A stretch of 64,000 nucleotides of DNA from contig CADCXA010000025.1 in NCBI GenBank assembly GCA_902806565.1, positions 434,001 through 498,000 on the forward strand, read 5' to 3'. Each line of letters starts with the position of its first letter. Position 1 is the first letter of the stretch. This DNA comes from Hypoxylon rubiginosum (Eukaryota > Ascomycota > Sordariomycetes > Xylariales > Hypoxylaceae). The notes under the pieces were generated by a model. The model had not been told where the DNA came from. It made no database searches and saw nothing but the letters and a program-made list of their open reading frames with translations. The position numbers and the translations under genes were made by a program. This document shows, piece after piece, positions 11,324 to 23,673 of this stretch.

Positions 11324-12018
11324 ATGAAGGTCTCCCTGTTGTTCCTGCTCATGGCGTTTCGCTGCGCCTGCGGTACCCCCAACCCAGCGCTTCAATGGGA
11401 CCCAGAGACGACTATAGACTGCATCGAATGGTACAACAACAGCGAGGGCGAATCGTGCGAATACGTGCGCAGTCTGTTTGGAATTACCCGGAGGAGTTCT
11501 ATGAATGGACCCCCTTTGTTGGACTTGACTGCTAGCCATGGGAGTATCAGTTGTACTGCATCGTTACCATGGAGAAGATCAACAACACAATCACGACCGC
11601 TTCATTTTCTTCCTCGACAATGACGGTTTCAACTAGCTTTGCGGTTACGCCCGGACCCTCTCTTATATTTTAGACTGATATGGGCTGTTACGTCGAAGAT
11701 TCCGTGCTGCCCGTCTTCGAGGAGAACCTGAGCCCCAGGGGCGACGATGCAGCGTTGTCTATTCCCCAATGCGAGAACGTGTGCTATCTCAAGGCGCATG
11801 TCTTCGCTGGAGAGCAGGAGGGGAACCAGTGCTGGTGCGGCAGCTACGTGGGCGGCGAGTGGGTGAGCAATCAGACTGATTGCAACACTTCCTGCATCGG
11901 CGACGGCAAGACGTTCTGTGGCGGAAAGGGGCTGGTCAACTTATTGAAGGCCAAACAGAACGAGGAACCTACTACCACTAGTGCTACCGCCGGGGCTTCT
12001 AAAATGGTCAGGCCTTAG
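11324..12018 (+). pseudogene. Broken LysM-WSC secreted protein
   Basis: It starts with a secretory signal peptide (MKVSLLFLLMAFRCACG). The end of a LysM module of the fungal type follows: DCIEWYNNSEGESCEYVRSLFGI. At about 11487-11490 one base appears to be missing, because the family sequence continues in the next frame (PEEFYEWTPFVGLDC). That frame meets TAG at 11533 in the place of a residue between DC and PWEYQ, and a second TAG at 11671. It then runs through a complete WSC domain (GCYVED, CENVCYL, GNQCWCG, DCNTSCIGDGKTFCGG) to a stop at 12018, after which no tail is recognisable. LysM-WSC proteins are extracellular chitin/glucan binders. The second TAG could instead be the AG of an intron ending in a TTATATTTTAG-like site, but the first stop and the frameshift remain. 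Confidence 0.7.
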
Positions 12019-13029
12019 GTCTTGTTACACAAGCCTGACCCTTACTATCCGGGAGGTATCGTGACCCCTAGGATGGCAGTATTGGGTGTTTGTGCCACCA
12101 GGGGTATCGGAGGCGGATACGGCGGTTTCCCTTATCCCACAGGCTTCTTTGTCTGGCATCCCTGCATATACAAGGACATTCGTTGCTGTTAGGTCCATAG
12201 CTCCTTGTGCAAAAACGTCGTTGTTTTCCTCATCGCTTGGACGGTCTCGTGACAAACATAACGACGGCGGCAGGATCTACTATCAGCAAGACTCAGTCGA
12301 CCGGTGCAATGAGAAACCTAGCAATATGGCCATTATGACATCTGGCTGTGTATGGCGTTATAGAAGGACATACCTAAGCAATGCATTATACACTAAATAA
12401 TCATGGTTGGCTATGAAGAGCCTATAAATTCATAAGGAAACTTACCTTATACTATCCCAATAAGTTGCCAAAAATCCCACACCTAATCATATTCCTGGTT
12501 GCCGTCAACTAGATTTATGGCAAACCACTATTCATATCAGATTTGTTACATGCCTCCTATCATATTTCACAAAACATGTCAAGCGGCGTGGTAACAATAA
12601 CGCTCTTACCTACCTTAGGTAGCAATCTAGCTTATTATTTGATTCCAATGCACAAACAGGCGTTGAGACAATGATACAGAGCACAAACCTGAAGGCGGCC
12701 CTGCATCGTAGGCTTGATAAGGCGGCGGCGCCTACCACTTGGGGCTACTTTCTTATGTTTAAGCCATGGAAAGACGGCCGGTACCAATGCAAACAGCACT
12801 TTGCCAGCTAACATACGGCAATTACGAACCTGTTTAAATGAGAGGTTTGCGGCAAGATGAGCAGCCTCCGATGGAGCTTCCTTGAAGGCAAGAACTGTTG
12901 CTTCACAGTTGTGCCTAAGGTAGACATAAAAACTCATACCTAGGAAACTATATATATACAGCTACCAAGACACTCTATTCTCAAACTCGAGATTTCTATC
13001 CAGACCAACACTCTTCACTACGCAGTCCA
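12019..13029. other. Intergenic region with a TATA box
   Basis: The left part is the decayed 3' end of the LysM-WSC gene. A 100-codon minus frame (12635-12937) starts with ATG but matches nothing I know. A TATATATA element at 12949-12958, followed by a pyrimidine-rich leader, precedes the start at 13030. Confidence 0.45.
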
Positions 13030-13717
13030 ATGGCAGACAACACAATGCCTCACTCGGACCTTCATTCGGACCTTCATTCGGACACCGAAGACGTTCCTGG
13101 GCCGGCTAGCAAGGCCAAGAAGCGCTACACCACCGGCTTCCCTTCGCAGATCCTACCGGGCGAACCTGAGGACACCGGCAGCGACCCGGAGTGGCCCGAT
13201 GTAGGCACAGCCGAGCACAAGGACTTCTACCGCGACAGCGTAAAGCGGTACGAAGAGAACGGGCAGGTCGTGCCGGGCTTCATGCCAGCGGAGTCGCCTT
13301 ACCGACGCGACTACGAGAACTACAAGGCCCTAGACCGCGTGGCATCCGGCCTTAACAAGGACATCCGGGCGCACAACAAGCTACGCAACGATGCCCAGGC
13401 GCAGCACAGAGCCATGAACCCGTGGGACGCTAGGGACTGGCAGACGAAGTCGGCGCGGCTTAGGAAGGAGGCGAAGGAGGCCTGGGAGAAGTAAGTCACA
13501 GATAGATGAGTGGAATAACTAGGCGGCTAGCTAACTGTGAACTCCAAGGACGGCGGACGCGAGGGAGGAGATGTCCCACGGCTACGTGGGCTTCTCTGAC
13601 CTAAAGAACTACAAGGGCCACGAGCGTCGGATCGTCTGTTGCAGAGAAGCTGCAAAGAAGCACGACGAGAAGCCGTCGAGCAACAGGGGCCGGTCCAGGT
13701 ACCAACCCAGGCCCTAG
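13030..13717 (+). CDS. Small charged hypothetical protein, 2 exons
   Basis: Exons 13030-13490 and 13549-13717 give 209 aa. The intron (13491-13548, GTAAGT…GCTAAC…CCAAG) restores the frame exactly and extends the protein past the apparent stop at 13494 with 56 more codons (TADAREEMSHGYVGFSDLKNYK…). The N-terminus carries a 12-base repeat that encodes SDLH repeated (HSDLHSDLHSDTED). Acidic and then mixed-charge helical sequence follows, rich in Lys, Arg, Asp and Tyr. The C-terminus is basic (NRGRSRYQPRP) and has CC (IVCCREAAKKH). There is no signal peptide or membrane span. A TATA box lies about 75 bp upstream. The family is not recognised; composition suggests an intracellular, possibly nucleic-acid-associated protein, which is only inference. 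Confidence 0.72.
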
Positions 13718-14354
13718 GGATCCGAATATTCTTGGCCAGAGTTCCATTTGCCAAGCGAGGCCAAATATTCGATAAAAACAGGATTGCGTTTGTGGTGTGG
13801 AGGGCGATGGGCCTGAGGGGCTACCAGGCCTTGGGTAGATATATACTAGAGGCCGGGACAAAGGGGCATGCTGGATATCCCCTTTCTCGTACCGATAGAT
13901 AGATATATAGTCCTGCCCGGATACGAATGGATATGGCCTTGACGATATCATGGAAAATATACGAAAACCATGCCTTGACTTCACGAAAACTCTTTAATGC
14001 TTTGACTTCATCCAAAGGAAGCCGTTCTAGTGACATGTTACAGCTAATCCGACAAGGGGCACCATCGTAACTTACAGACAAGACGATCTGAAATCCAATA
14101 GATCCAAGAGTAATACCTTATGAACCTGAGGTGAGTATGATTATATTTAATTCAGCAGGTAATTAATCTTGTGATAAAAGACTGCCCTAGGTCCGTCGTC
14201 CGTCGTCCACCGTATGTTAGGTTCTTACGTAAGACTACCTACCCCTGATTACCTAATCCCCACCAATTCAAACGACATGATTACGTAATAATACATCAAC
14301 GAATAAGATGCCCCTTTTTTTTTTTTCATCCCAACATAATCCCCCCTCTCCCCT
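13718..14354. other. Intergenic region
   Basis: This lies between two convergent genes. A run of 13 T at about 14304-14316 and a GATAGATAGATATATAG stretch near 13893 are the only low-complexity features. No gene is supported. Confidence 0.4.
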
Positions 14355-17300
14355 TTAATAAGTCCCCACACGTTCGACCCACGCCGGGCTATGCACGAGC
14401 TCGACCGCGTCCCTGCTAGTCCACACGGGCACGCCCGCGACGAGCTCGAGCGCGGGGATCTTGGCGCCGCCCTCCTCGAGCGCCCAGAGGGAGATCGCTA
14501 CGTAGTTGCTACCTCCGTAGTCGAGGATGCCCTCGGGCACGGGGAACACGGTCTGCGGGCCGACGTTGCTGGTCAGCTTGCCGAATTGCCAGCCGTTGAC
14601 GTACAGCTGCGCCCGGTACGCGCCGCCCGCCGCCGCCGTGTCGTTGGCGAAGGCGAACGACAGCGGGATGTCCCACTCGTCCGACGGCAGGTTCAGGTGG
14701 AACGAGGTCGCGTAGAAGGCCACGCCCGCCTGGTCGATGCCGTCGAGCGGGGACTCCGACGCCCACGTCTCCGTCGGCGTGCCGGGGAGGTGGTAGCCCT
14801 GCCGCTCGGCGTGTAGGCCCCCCTCGTTCAACGGCCCGCGGGTGCGGTCTAGGTAATCCTCCCCGCCGAAGTTACCCGTAAGCTTCCAGTTAATAGGCGT
14901 GTTGGTCGCCTTGGAGGTCTCAAGCCGCCAGCCCAGGATGCCTCGTGGCGACTTCATGTCGTCGTAGCCAGGGTCGTAGTTCTCATTTAGCCCCGTGTTG
15001 TCCACGACGACGGTGAATACGTGGGGCGTACCCGCTTCTAGATCGACGGCGGTGATGTCGTATTTCCCTTGGTTGCCTTCGGCCGAGCCATTGCCAAGGT
15101 ATGACGCGACTAGGTGGTTGTCTAACCATATCGACGAGCCAAAGCCACTTCCGCCTTGCGTCCACAACGAAAGGCTTTTCTCGTTACCTGTAGCGTTAAA
15201 GTGACCACGGTACAATAACACGCCAGTGTGATATCCATAGTCGGATGCGTATGTGGAAACAGTAGCGAGGAGGGGTTGGTATGTATTGTCAGTGAACTGT
15301 TTGTCCGCTACCGTCCATGACGAGTCATCGTATCCCTCGCCAATCTCCGGAAGCGAGTCGGCATACTTCCAAGTTAGCTCCGAGAGTGTAGGGACTGTAA
15401 AAGGAGGCGGTGTTATGGTCACATTGGCGATCACGGAAAGCCCCGACGTTGTTGTGGCAGTCTCGACGTCGTTGATGAAGAGTTTCGTAACATCCTCGGG
15501 AACGCCGATGATCTCAACCGTTGTAGACGCATTGAAATCGACCTTAATGTGTAACTCGTCAGAGCTGATAGAAGCCGAGCGTACGAGATACGGTCCAACG
15601 ATGATTAACTTAGAAGTAGACTTGTCGACGGGGGTAAGCCAGTAGTTATAAGCCGAGTTGCGGTCTAGAAACGTTTAGTAGGAGAAGTTCGTAACTGCAC
15701 GGATGAACTTACCGAGCAAGTAAACATAAAACCCCTCGGCGATCTGAATGAGAGAAAGATCTGGGGTCGCCGTCCAGTAAAACAATGAAATGCTATCAGA
15801 ATCATCGCTCTTCACTGTGTAGGGTGCTCCTCCCTTTATCGTCTTGACCTGGCTACTTGAGATTTCCACTGCGAACTCGTTATACTCGCCAGCTCCGGCA
15901 TACATAATAAGTATCGTATTATCTCCTTGCTTCACATGCGTAAATATATCTGCGGTGGAGTAGAGCAGCCGAGTACCTTGGACATCGTAGTCTGTAACCA
16001 TCATCTTCGAGTCTCGACCATTTAGACTGAGCGTCCGATTCATCTGAGGAATTGGGATCAATCCTTTAGACGTAGGCAGCTTTACCCGATACTGTGTCGA
16101 GGCCAAGCTTGAGTAATTGGTATGTCGGATGACGAAGAAAGAGGCGTCATCTGTGCTGTTTGCCAGAATAGGGGTTATGGTGATGTCGGGGTTGTCGCTA
16201 TAAGTATTAGTTGAGCTACTCCCTGGGATAGCCGTGAGATAGCCAGGGCTAGACTGTATGAATGTCGCTTGTAACTTCAACTCCGAGTACTTCTCTCGTG
16301 TGACAGTTCGGTCTTCTTTTATGACACTGCCATAGTCGTACGAGGTATATCCACCCGGATGGCCCAAGTTACCCCAATTGGTCCCGCCATAAATCATGTA
16401 CAGGTTAAAGATAGTCACGCCCTATGAATATAGACTCGTTAGATGCCTTCGTGAGCTTCTTTATAGATGTACTGTTAAGACCTACCGAAGCATAGTTGTT
16501 CTTGTAGAAGACTCGTTCAAACTCGTGGTTGACAAGCGCGCTACACTATTCTCCTGTTAGCTTTAAATCCTACATGAAACAACTCTGATTACCCCATCAA
16601 GGCCCTCTTGGCAAACTAGAGGTTGAAATTCCTTAATTTCCTCAAGAAAGGCGAAAGTTCGAGAACGAGAGTACAGAAAACGCGTAGAAGACATACCTGT
16701 TCAAAGCCCCATCCACCCCAAGGGTCAAAGGAGCCGCCTTGAAACTCGACGATGGAGAAGGGGGTCGACGGACTTTGCTTCACGTGGCTGCTCGTGTACG
16801 TTGTTGGGAGGTTATTGTTGGGCCACACATCGGGATGTGCGCAGTCAAAGCCCAATGGATAGCCGTCGTGTCCGTATATGTCCACCTCGCCTATTCCGGT
16901 GCCAGGGGCATTGTGACCTTGAGCGCTAGCATCATTACTAATGAGAGGCACATTGATTCCTGCATCTCGGGCTTGTTGTATAACATATTCCATGTACGCC
17001 CCGTCCGGAAATGGCAAGTAAGGGTGGGCACCTGTGTACTCGTTTTCTGGCTGCAGAAGTATCACCGGGCCGCCGTACGTGATCTGGGCGGCTGCGATGA
17101 TCTTACAGATATTGTACATGTAGTTGTCCGTGGCATTGAGATAATCTGGTGCGCCGGTCCTGAGTCCTCCTCTCACCCGCTGTAACCAGCCCGGGAAGCC
17201 GCCGCCGCTCACCTCCGCATTGATGTACGGGCCAGGTCGGGCAATGATGTAGATTCCGGCCTTTGCGGCGGCATCGAAGAAGGGCTTGAGATCGAAGACG

Positions 17301-17635
17301 CCTTCCGCGGTGAATTGTCCAGGTTTTCCTTCCAACAGAGCCCAGTCGATATAGATGGAGACGCAATTGAAGCCCAATGCCTTGATTTTCTGCAAGACGT
17401 CAAGCCACAACGACGGCACTGGAAGTCTAAAGGGATGAATCTCGCCGCTGAAGATCATGACCCTTTCGCCATAGACAAAAAGTGAGTGTTCATCCCATGT
17501 GACGAAGCCCTGTGCCTGGTCCCTCTTCTCGACAATGTCCCAGACCATGGCATCTGGCCGCCCTCCGAAGCTCAAAGCAGAGCTCAGGAGGGCGTGTACG
17601 GCGAATACCAGGAACAGGGGTAACCTCATTGTCAT
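14355..17635 (-). CDS. Secreted beta-galactosidase, GH35, 4 exons
   Basis: Exons (minus) 16697-17635, 16486-16545, 15713-16421 and 14355-15664 give 1005 aa, the usual size of fungal GH35 enzymes. Introns are 151, 64 and 48 bp, and all junctions keep frame. Exon 2 is only 20 codons but encodes the conserved [17 protein letters not shown]. Residues 1-22 form a signal peptide. The catalytic barrel carries the acid/base Glu at about 199 (LLQPENEY) and the nucleophile Glu at about 297 ([14 protein letters not shown]). [20 protein letters not shown] lies in exon 3. Beta-rich domains follow, typical of the Penicillium and Trichoderma enzymes. It removes terminal beta-D-galactose from plant galactans, arabinogalactans or lactose outside the cell. 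No frameshift or missing residue is seen. Confidence 0.95.
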
Positions 17636-20600
17636 TGGCGTGAGGTTAGGAGGAGCGCGATGACTGGAGGGTGGTGAGGAAGGACAAGCCTACCAGATGA
17701 CAGATGACCAGATGAAAAAGATTCGAATCTGTTTATGTACATGTACCTAGGTAGCTTGAGTTACACCGCGTGCGACCCCATCGGAAGTGATCTAACCCGT
17801 CATAAAGGAAAGCCCCGGCTCATAGCGTGATGAAAGTGATGCGGGCTTTGTTGGGGTACGCGGGGTAAAATCATCATCGCACGCCTTCTTCTCCCTGTTC
17901 TTCTCCCTGTTTTGGTCATCGCAACTTCCATATTCGATCAACAAGCTACCCTGTTTGTTCGTAAGGCTAAAAGGCGGGCGGCACAGCATCCAGGGGCGTT
18001 CCCGTATGAGGGTTGTCGGTGAGAAGCTCGGGGAGTCGTAGAGAGGCGTACAGCAGCTTTTGCTTTTCCCCACAACGGAGTGGTAACACAACGTCGTAAC
18101 ACGACGTCGCAACGGCGAACGGAATAATATCGGTTAGGCCCCCAATAGGATGGCATGCCGTCCAATTGCAGGGATCATCATTGCTCACTGCTCAGCGCCG
18201 ACTGAGCTGATCGCACGGTTCGGTGCATCGCGTCCCGATAATGCGGAGTACAAATGCGATTTTTCGATCTTATTTCCTATGATCCACAGCTAGCTACATG
18301 CGATCTATGATGCTGCCGTCATCGAGGAGACAGAGTCCAGCCGGTCCAATCAAACGAATTTAAAACCATGTATTCACATATGGAAGAGGAAGGGTTACAT
18401 TGCTAGTTATAGCACGGTAAAGCTTGACACGATCTCCAAGCTCCAGTTCAATCACTCGTAGCTGTCGTAATATTAAGGGCCAAAATAAAGAGCATAGGTT
18501 GGAAGAAAAGGACAATTAGAGCTAACATATCATTCAACAGAAACTGCTTTGCTTTTCGTCGGGGTTCGGTGTCATTGGAACGCCACCTACTGGTTTTTGT
18601 GTCACGTTAAGGATCAGGATCATTGGGTTCGCCATCGCCCTCCTCGCGCGTTTAGCTATCACTGCCGTTGTTGTATTCGAAAGGCAGCGAGTCATTGGCA
18701 CCAGACTGAGGAACCCACGACAGATATCCGTACGATATAGCGCATTTGTTGTAACCCACAGCATTTAGAATATTGCGAGTTATTTCATTGTGCAATCTAT
18801 CGTCGACCAACTGGAATGACAGAACTGGGCAGTAAAAAGCCAGTGCCCAAAAATGAATTTGAATGTGGTAGAGATATGGGTAGTATTTGCGACGAAGTCG
18901 TCGACGCTGCCACCACTCGTTGAATTTCAAATTGTGCATTGTTGAATGTGTAAAACTGGGATCAATAGTCTTACTTGAGCGCATTGACGAAGTTCGGACT
19001 GGTAAAGTCCATCTGCGACACCCTCTGCAGGGAGGCCGCTGCTGACTGGAGGCTTAAGGTCGTGGGTGTGGCCGCGGGCGTGATATAACAACCTAGATTC
19101 GACCTTTCGTCCCATGTCATAACGCTACCGCCGCTACGGTGGGAGGTAGAGGTGCGCGGGAGTCTAAATATAGCAGGCAGTTGACGAACCTAACACCCTA
19201 ATATATGTACCTTACCAACGCTACAAGTGTCAGAGCCTTAGCCCTTGCCATCCAGGTAGGGCCACAGACCTGTTGGTCACCCTATGGGAGTCACTAGTTC
19301 CCTCATGGCATGGGTAGGGGTTACGAGTTTGCTGGTGTAGGGAAAGGGATAGCTTGGGAGCCAGGCCCCTTTGTCCCGGCTTCCTGTATACGCACGGTGC
19401 TTAGTTGCCCCTTAGGTTCATAGCTCTTTGAGCAATAACATAATTGTTTACCGTATCGTATGGTTAGCTTCGTAAAAATAAGCATGGGTGATGACGTTTT
19501 ATACCATTTTATTTTATTTTACAAAACCTGATTGTGAGGTTCTGAACAACCTTAACTCCACAATTGTAAGGTATCGAAGACTGAATTCATCGCCGGAAGA
19601 TGTATATGCAGAAGGTAAGCATACCTGGGGTCATATATATTGATCTCGTTCTTGCTCTCATACTTCAGTTCCTGCAGATGGTGATGGATTCTTTCTATAT
19701 CCACGCCCCAGTACGAACCCATAGGAGGTAGGTACCTAGATAGGTATGTATATAGGTGGCAAGATCAAAGTGTAGGCGTAGAAGAAATACCGCCACCCGC
19801 CACATATTCCATCTTATCACCGTAATTTCCTGAATCCCGCACTAATTTCACTGACAATCTAGACTAAGGTGGAAGGCTCGAGCAGATATTTTCAAAAAGG
19901 GGTTAAAACACCCTTCGAGAAATCGCCAACATATACGCTGCTTCACATCATGTCACAACGCAGACAAAAAGGCGTGCAAACAGCATTATTTTTACTCTAG
20001 GAGTTATAAATCTAACAGATAAGGGCTCTACATATAAATATCTAGGTCCCTACTAAGGTTGCATTGGGGCTCTTTGTCAACCCCCTATTCGGACCCACAT
20101 TACCAACTCAGGGGTTAGGAGTTGAAAGGTCAGAACCCCAACACAACCAGTTAATACATGATTATTTTCCATTTTATGTCCATCTGCGAATAATGTCAAG
20201 GGAAGCTTAGGCAAAATCGACTAAAGCAGCCTAGTTCAAAGACCCCTTAACTATCTAGGTATGTAGTCTAGCGTTGTGAAGACTTGTCTTAGTTTAGGAA
20301 ATGGACTTTGGTATATCTTCAATTAAATCTGTTTCTTTTCATCGTATTCCCAAGATGTTACGACAGTCTTTTTTGAAGGGTATTGAATATATTCACTTTA
20401 CAGAGAGGCTGTAGGTCATTTTCTGGAAACTGAAAGCAGTCACGAGCTGCTTAGTGCAATGCTATATACCCGACTTCCGCATGTTTCCCGAGAGCCAGAG
20501 CGGTGGATATTGAAGGAAGGCGTGGGTTCGAACCACGTTCGAGTGATCCGTACCTGCACGCATGAACTACTTCTCAAAGCTGCGGCAGGAAGGCCAAATA

Positions 20601-21900
20601 GAAGATGCGATAGCCCGACCGCCGTCAGATTAAATATCGTCAAGGAAGCGACGTTCATCCTCAGTTCTCGGGTCACCTTGGCACCAGAAGATTCGGGGAG
20701 TGATACAAGATATATGCTATCTATCTTCTCATCTGACGATGAGGTCCTCACGTTTGGTAACAAGTTCTACTCAAAGACTCTTTAAGTATTTTAAGTAGTC
20801 TAGTGCTGTGGAACCAACCCTAGCCCATGGGGCAATTCTCCTTGTTAGATAGGTATTCTTTACGCAGGTGTCTGTCCCGTATAAGTTATATTTCTACCGC
20901 AATACTTCACGATCTCCTGTCACCGTTTATGACGTGTTAACATTCAGCGTTCCAAATACGTGGGTATGACTGCCTGGTGTATAGCAAGGATCCAAACTTG
21001 CAGGAGCTCCTGAGTTCAACCCATACAAGCAGCAAGGCCACGTAGGCTAAGGGCCAGGTTCGACTCAAACGGGAGACGCTTTAAAGGTTGAAGTAATAAC
21101 GCGGCTGCCTAATTCAAAGACAAATTGGCCATGTGAATGGCATGGAATGGTATTCTCAGGCAGTCTACTTGTTAAATAAAGCACTAGTAAATTGGGGAGT
21201 GTGTCATGCTTATAAGATGCGGTTCTATTGCACCGCATCGCAGTGAGGACCTTCATCTCCCATCATAATACCTTTACTGATTTTAATCAGCTTTCTACGG
21301 ACTTATTCATTGTGCCTGATGACAATATCCTCTAAAGGTATAGCTTGACGTTGATGGTGGATTCAATAGGATGCGTCCTTCGTCATTGGATCCTCCAAGC
21401 CCTAGAAGGCTTAATATTATTCTTTCATGCCATCCACCATAGAATATTTGGTTGGCTTCTAACTGCCCTGTCTATACTTGCTTCGCCTTTGGTAAATGCT
21501 ATGGTTACTCGCAGCCGCTCACTGCGCTCAGCAACCCACCTCCCTCACCAGAGTCCCCAAGGCATAATATGGCGGAGCCGAGCCTCGGCACTGATGCCTC
21601 CCCCTCGACTGGTAGCTCCGCTTGGTATCTAGGGAGGTAGTCTTGCCAAAACAAATAAACATGCTCGCTCGCACATACCTTCTACATCATTAAAACATCA
21701 GCAAGGTAGCAGGTATTATGTTGGGCAGCTGCTCGCAGGCTGTAGCTGAGCTGAGCTGAAGCTTAAAGGGGCGAAAAATAACACCACTAGGGGATTAAGT
21801 TTCTGCCTACCTACTACCTACCTACCATCTACCTACCTAGGCACCATCCTCCAGCTAACAGGCATTTGCGCAAATTGTTTCGGTTTCTACTTACCGATGT
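17636..21900. other. Gene-poor block, left part
   Basis: It begins with the GH35 promoter. No frame here resembles a family I know. It contains one copy of a degenerate dispersed repeat (19295-19450), several TAGGTACCTAG-type motifs, and AT-rich DNA around 19480-20420. A short minus frame at 18979-19120 ending in a GTAAGA donor (AALK junction) could be an orphan exon. Two TTCGA-containing stretches (about 20524 and 21057) look like a tRNA T-arm but have no tRNA body. Confidence 0.45.
19295..19450 (+). repeat. Degenerate dispersed repeat, copy A
   Basis: By eye this aligns along its length with 50453-50630. Shared blocks in the same order are a TTCCCT start, GGTAGGGTTAC, TGGT..GGGAA, CCTTTGTCCC, a TGTATA..C segment, GTTC(A/G)TAGCTCT and CAATAACATAATTGTT versus CAACAACATATTTGTT. 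The differences are scattered substitutions and short gaps. No coding capacity or terminal repeat is seen. It is probably a fragment of an old mobile element. Confidence 0.5.
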
Positions 21901-22822
21901 GTCTAAGATACCTACCCACTCGCGTCTTTCCCTCAACCTTTCACACTACGCGAACACAACCTAGCATCTCTACCTCTTCAAATCTCTCTCTACCTCTCTA
22001 CCAACACCTCTCTCATCATTCCTATCCCAACAGATTGTTGAGAGACTTGATACGTTTCTTATTATACCTACATTAAGGCTCAACACGACAAAAGAATCTT
22101 CTCAGTCCTTCAAAACTCTCTTGCCCTCTAACTATCTGCGCAGCAAACTGCTGGCTATTGTTCCCAGATATACCAAGAGGTAAGGACATCAATCCCTCCC
22201 TTTAACCATCCCATTCAACCTGGCCGAAGCCCTTCTAACTCCACTCCAATAGGCTTCCTCTAATATCATACGTATCGAAATAGGTTCCCTATCCTCAGAG
22301 AATACTTCAAGCCAACTACCCAGGTATTACAAGACGGACTGCTTTCCTTTGCGTAAGTTATTTCTATCAATTCAGTAGCCAACACCTATCCTTACTCCCT
22401 GTTCATAACCACCCCTATCTTCACACACAATTACCGATAGCATGTCGATGGCTGCAATGCGACGAACTCGGGGTCAAACTACTACCCAAGACGCGCTTCA
22501 TCATAGCCGCCTTAGTTTTAATCAGCGAGATAAGACTAATTAGTTGCTAGTTAGTGTTTCGGCTCGTGTACCATCGCAGAGGCCTACTTGCTAAAGACCC
22601 TCCTCACACTCTATACGCTTTGCCTACAGAATAGCTGGAGTTCGATACCGACACTTCCTCTACCATCCTTACACAGTTGGCGTCCGCTACTTTGCCACTT
22701 CCTTGACAGTCGCAAGTGTCTTTTCGACAATCCTAAACATCCTTAGGCTCACCCTGAGTGAGAGCTCCCCGATGATCCTGCGACGGGCCGTGTACCCGAT
22801 GCGAGAAGAAGGTCTTCTATCA

Positions 22823-22894
22823 ATGTCAAGAAGCGAAGGCCGGAAGACGCAGCCGCCGTCGAAGAGGCATCTTCCAGTCTTCGCTTCTTGACAT
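22823..22894. repeat. 72-bp inverted repeat (hairpin)
   Basis: The arms 22823-22838 and 22879-22894 are perfect 16-bp inverted copies (ATGTCAAGAAGCGAAG and its complement). After a 3/3 internal mismatch they are extended by a further 6-bp pair (GGAAGA at 22841-22846 with TCTTCC at 22870-22875). The loop is GC-rich. It could fold as a stable RNA or DNA hairpin or be a short mobile-element remnant. Confidence 0.7.
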
Positions 22895-23644
22895 TCTCGG
22901 AATACCCTAGGTAGCCTAGACAAGGAGTAAAAGGAGTTTGCAAAGCACAACGCAGCCTAACTAGACGTTATCAAATGCCTCCCCCGTCACCGCCGGCCGC
23001 CTCTGGCCAAATGTTACTGCCGAACTCCATACTGAGCCCCATACTACTCCTAGATCTGGTCAACTGATCGCTCAGGATGGTGGGTTAATCTCGGGGTCAA
23101 CTCACTCGCGGAAGCGAAAGAATACCTGGGGTGTGGGGGGATACTAGAAGTTTTCAGTTTTCATATTCCTCTCAAATCCTACTCTCACACCTTACTCCCA
23201 CAACCACAACTCTCTCCCCAACCATCCGTCACGATACTGCAGAACAAAGTAAGTACCATATACCATTCTAGTCCTGCCCATAACCAACGACAATTCTTCA
23301 GCAAGACACTCTTCTGATCAGAGTGACAGTTGTACTTAAACCTCGCGATAGGTACAGCATCCCATCTTACACCTTCTCTTCTCTTCCCAAGTCTTTCACT
23401 CTCATTCGCAGTACCCTCCCATTACTAACATGAACATCAGCACATATTCCAATAGCCAGCATGCCCATTCCGGTCCACTTCTATTGTGGCCATGTCTTCC
23501 TGGTCTTCGGCAACTGGCTCGGGCTCCTCACCCCCTAAGTCACTGTGATAGCTCGATCACTACGTTCATAATGGCGCCCACACCTCACCAACCTAACAAC
23601 CCCAACAGCCAAGGCATGCTCCCTCTTGGTATCCGGAGCTCCCA

Positions 23645-23673
23645 GGGGTGGGGGGTGGGGGATGGGGGGGGGG
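23645..23673 (+). other. Putative G-quadruplex motif
   Basis: Four G runs of 4, 6, 5 and 10 bases are separated by T, T and AT, giving very short loops. It is embedded in a short frame of no known family. Confidence 0.5.

Noticed and set aside
12635..12937. 100-codon minus frame with an ATG
   Set aside because: It matches no known family and overlaps the promoter of the gene at 13030.
20500..20560. GGTTCGAACCA, a tRNA B-box-like T-arm
   Set aside because: A T-arm-like palindrome is present, but no acceptor stem, D-arm or anticodon arm can be placed upstream.
21040..21075. Second B-box-like GGTTCGACTC
   Set aside because: No surrounding tRNA fold. It could be a SINE fragment, but no second part was found.
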